Positions 13,823-14,292 of a stretch of 14,292 nt of DNA are shown one piece after another. Where the stretch lies: positions 1 to 14,292 of the forward strand of contig JAPHRL010000326.1 of NCBI GenBank assembly GCA_026195755.1, in the 5' to 3' direction. The stretch is from Kangiella sp. Lineage in GTDB: Bacteria > Pseudomonadota > Gammaproteobacteria > Enterobacterales > Kangiellaceae. Position 1 is the stretch's first letter. Every line of letters begins with the position of its first letter. The notes under the pieces were generated by a model. It saw only the letters and a list, made by a program, of their open reading frames with translations. It was not told where the DNA came from and made no database searches. The translations under genes were made by a program, and so were the position numbers.

Positions 13823-14292
13823 ATGAATACATCAGTTAAAGAGACCACGCGTAAACTACTGGATGAACAAACCCGTAGCGGCAAACATAAGCGCAGAAAA
13901 ATCAATGACTTAATAGCTCGCTATAGCATTGGGCTGGGTGGGCTTTCCGTGATTGGCGCGGTTGGCCTGATCTGCTTCTACCTGTTTTGGGTGGTTTTTC
14001 CGATTTTTAAGCCCGCCAGCGTTGAATTACAGCAAGATTATAGCTGGCAACAGTCTGAGCCACAGTATATGGCGGTAGAAGAGTATGGGGAAATTGCTTT
14101 TTCTATCAGTAAGGGTGGCGATCTGGGTTTTTTCAGCGTTGAAGATGGTAAGAATATTTCCAAAGCCCGTTTTTCACATGATGCACAGCCAACAGCGTTC
14201 GCTGAATTAGACCTAAAAGGCTTGATGGCTGCTGGTTTTGCTGATGGTAGCTTTCAACTTTTCTCGCACCAGTACAAAATCACTTATCCGAA
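13823..14292 (+). CDS. pstC: Phosphate ABC transporter permease PstC, large form (3' end outside the window)
   Basis: The first 156 residues of a protein that runs off the end. A basic cytoplasmic start (TRSGKHKRRKINDLIARYS) leads into one transmembrane helix, IGLGGLSVIGAVGLICFYLFWVVFPIF (about 41-67). A soluble part with repeats such as GEIAFSISKGGDLGFFSVEDGK and AAGFADGSFQLFSHQ follows, resembling beta-propeller blades. This matches the long PstC-type permeases of many gammaproteobacteria, which carry a large periplasmic insert after the first helix and before the permease domain; E. coli PstC lacks it. With PstA and PstB it would import phosphate across the inner membrane. No strong ribosome site precedes the ATG at 13823. 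The Pho boxes upstream and the divergent phosphate porin support the name. Confidence 0.85.
   Translation, partial: MNTSVKETTRKLLDEQTRSGKHKRRKINDLIARYSIGLGGLSVIGAVGLICFYLFWVVFPIFKPASVELQQDYSWQQSEPQYMAVEEYGEIAFSISKGGDLGFFSVEDGKNISKARFSHDAQPTAFAELDLKGLMAAGFADGSFQLFSHQYKITYP

Overview
The window looks like chromosomal DNA of a marine-type gammaproteobacterium. The reasons are the order MFS transporter - ssb, a TMBIM (Bax-inhibitor-like) gene, REP-like palindromes, and a phosphate-selective porin divergent from a large-type pstC with clear Pho boxes. No tRNA, rRNA, CRISPR array, transposase or phage gene is visible, and I cannot name the species. Layout: (1) 1-2080, plus strand: the C-terminal half of an MFS transporter, ssb, and a TMBIM/YccA-like membrane protein closed by a UUCG terminator. 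(2) 2081-2287: non-coding, holding a cluster of REP/BIME-like palindromes between two direct repeats. (3) 2288-3373, minus: an MscS-family channel with a coiled-coil tail. (4) 3481-6869, minus: a likely operon of an S41-peptidase lipoprotein, an OmpR/PhoB-family response regulator and its histidine kinase. (5) 7008-8102, plus, divergent from the operon: an exported DJ-1/PfpI protein. (6) 8141-8542: mostly empty, perhaps a broken ORF. (7) 8543-10536: a membrane-anchored AraC-type regulator divergent from a DUF4386-like membrane protein. (8) 10569-12056: an exported protein with a C-terminal metallo-beta-lactamase fold whose metal site is partly lost. (9) 12198-12353: a truncated remnant of an exported formylglycine-generating-enzyme-like (SUMF1) protein. 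(10) 12437-14292: an OprP/OprO-type phosphate porin and, divergently, the start of pstC, with Pho boxes facing both genes. The most interesting signal is a promoter module found three times: before the S41-RR-HK operon, before the DJ-1 gene and before the MBL-fold gene. Each copy has two 11-bp direct repeats of the type CYYGACA-N4 / CNYSACR-N4, then exactly 6 bp, then an extended -10 (TGYTARCAT), lying 27-30 bp before the start codon. This is the geometry of OmpR/PhoB-family activator sites, and it matches the Pho-box promoters at the right end of the window, but the box sequence differs. The simplest reading is a small autoregulated regulon: the local two-component system senses an envelope signal and turns on three exported proteins (S41 lipoprotein, periplasmic DJ-1, MBL-fold protein) plus itself. 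The regulon, its trigger and the work of the three proteins are inferences; the repeats and their spacing are read directly. The right end is a separate phosphate-starvation module: an outer-membrane phosphate porin and the Pst inner-membrane permease, both apparently driven by PhoB from one 249-bp divergent region.
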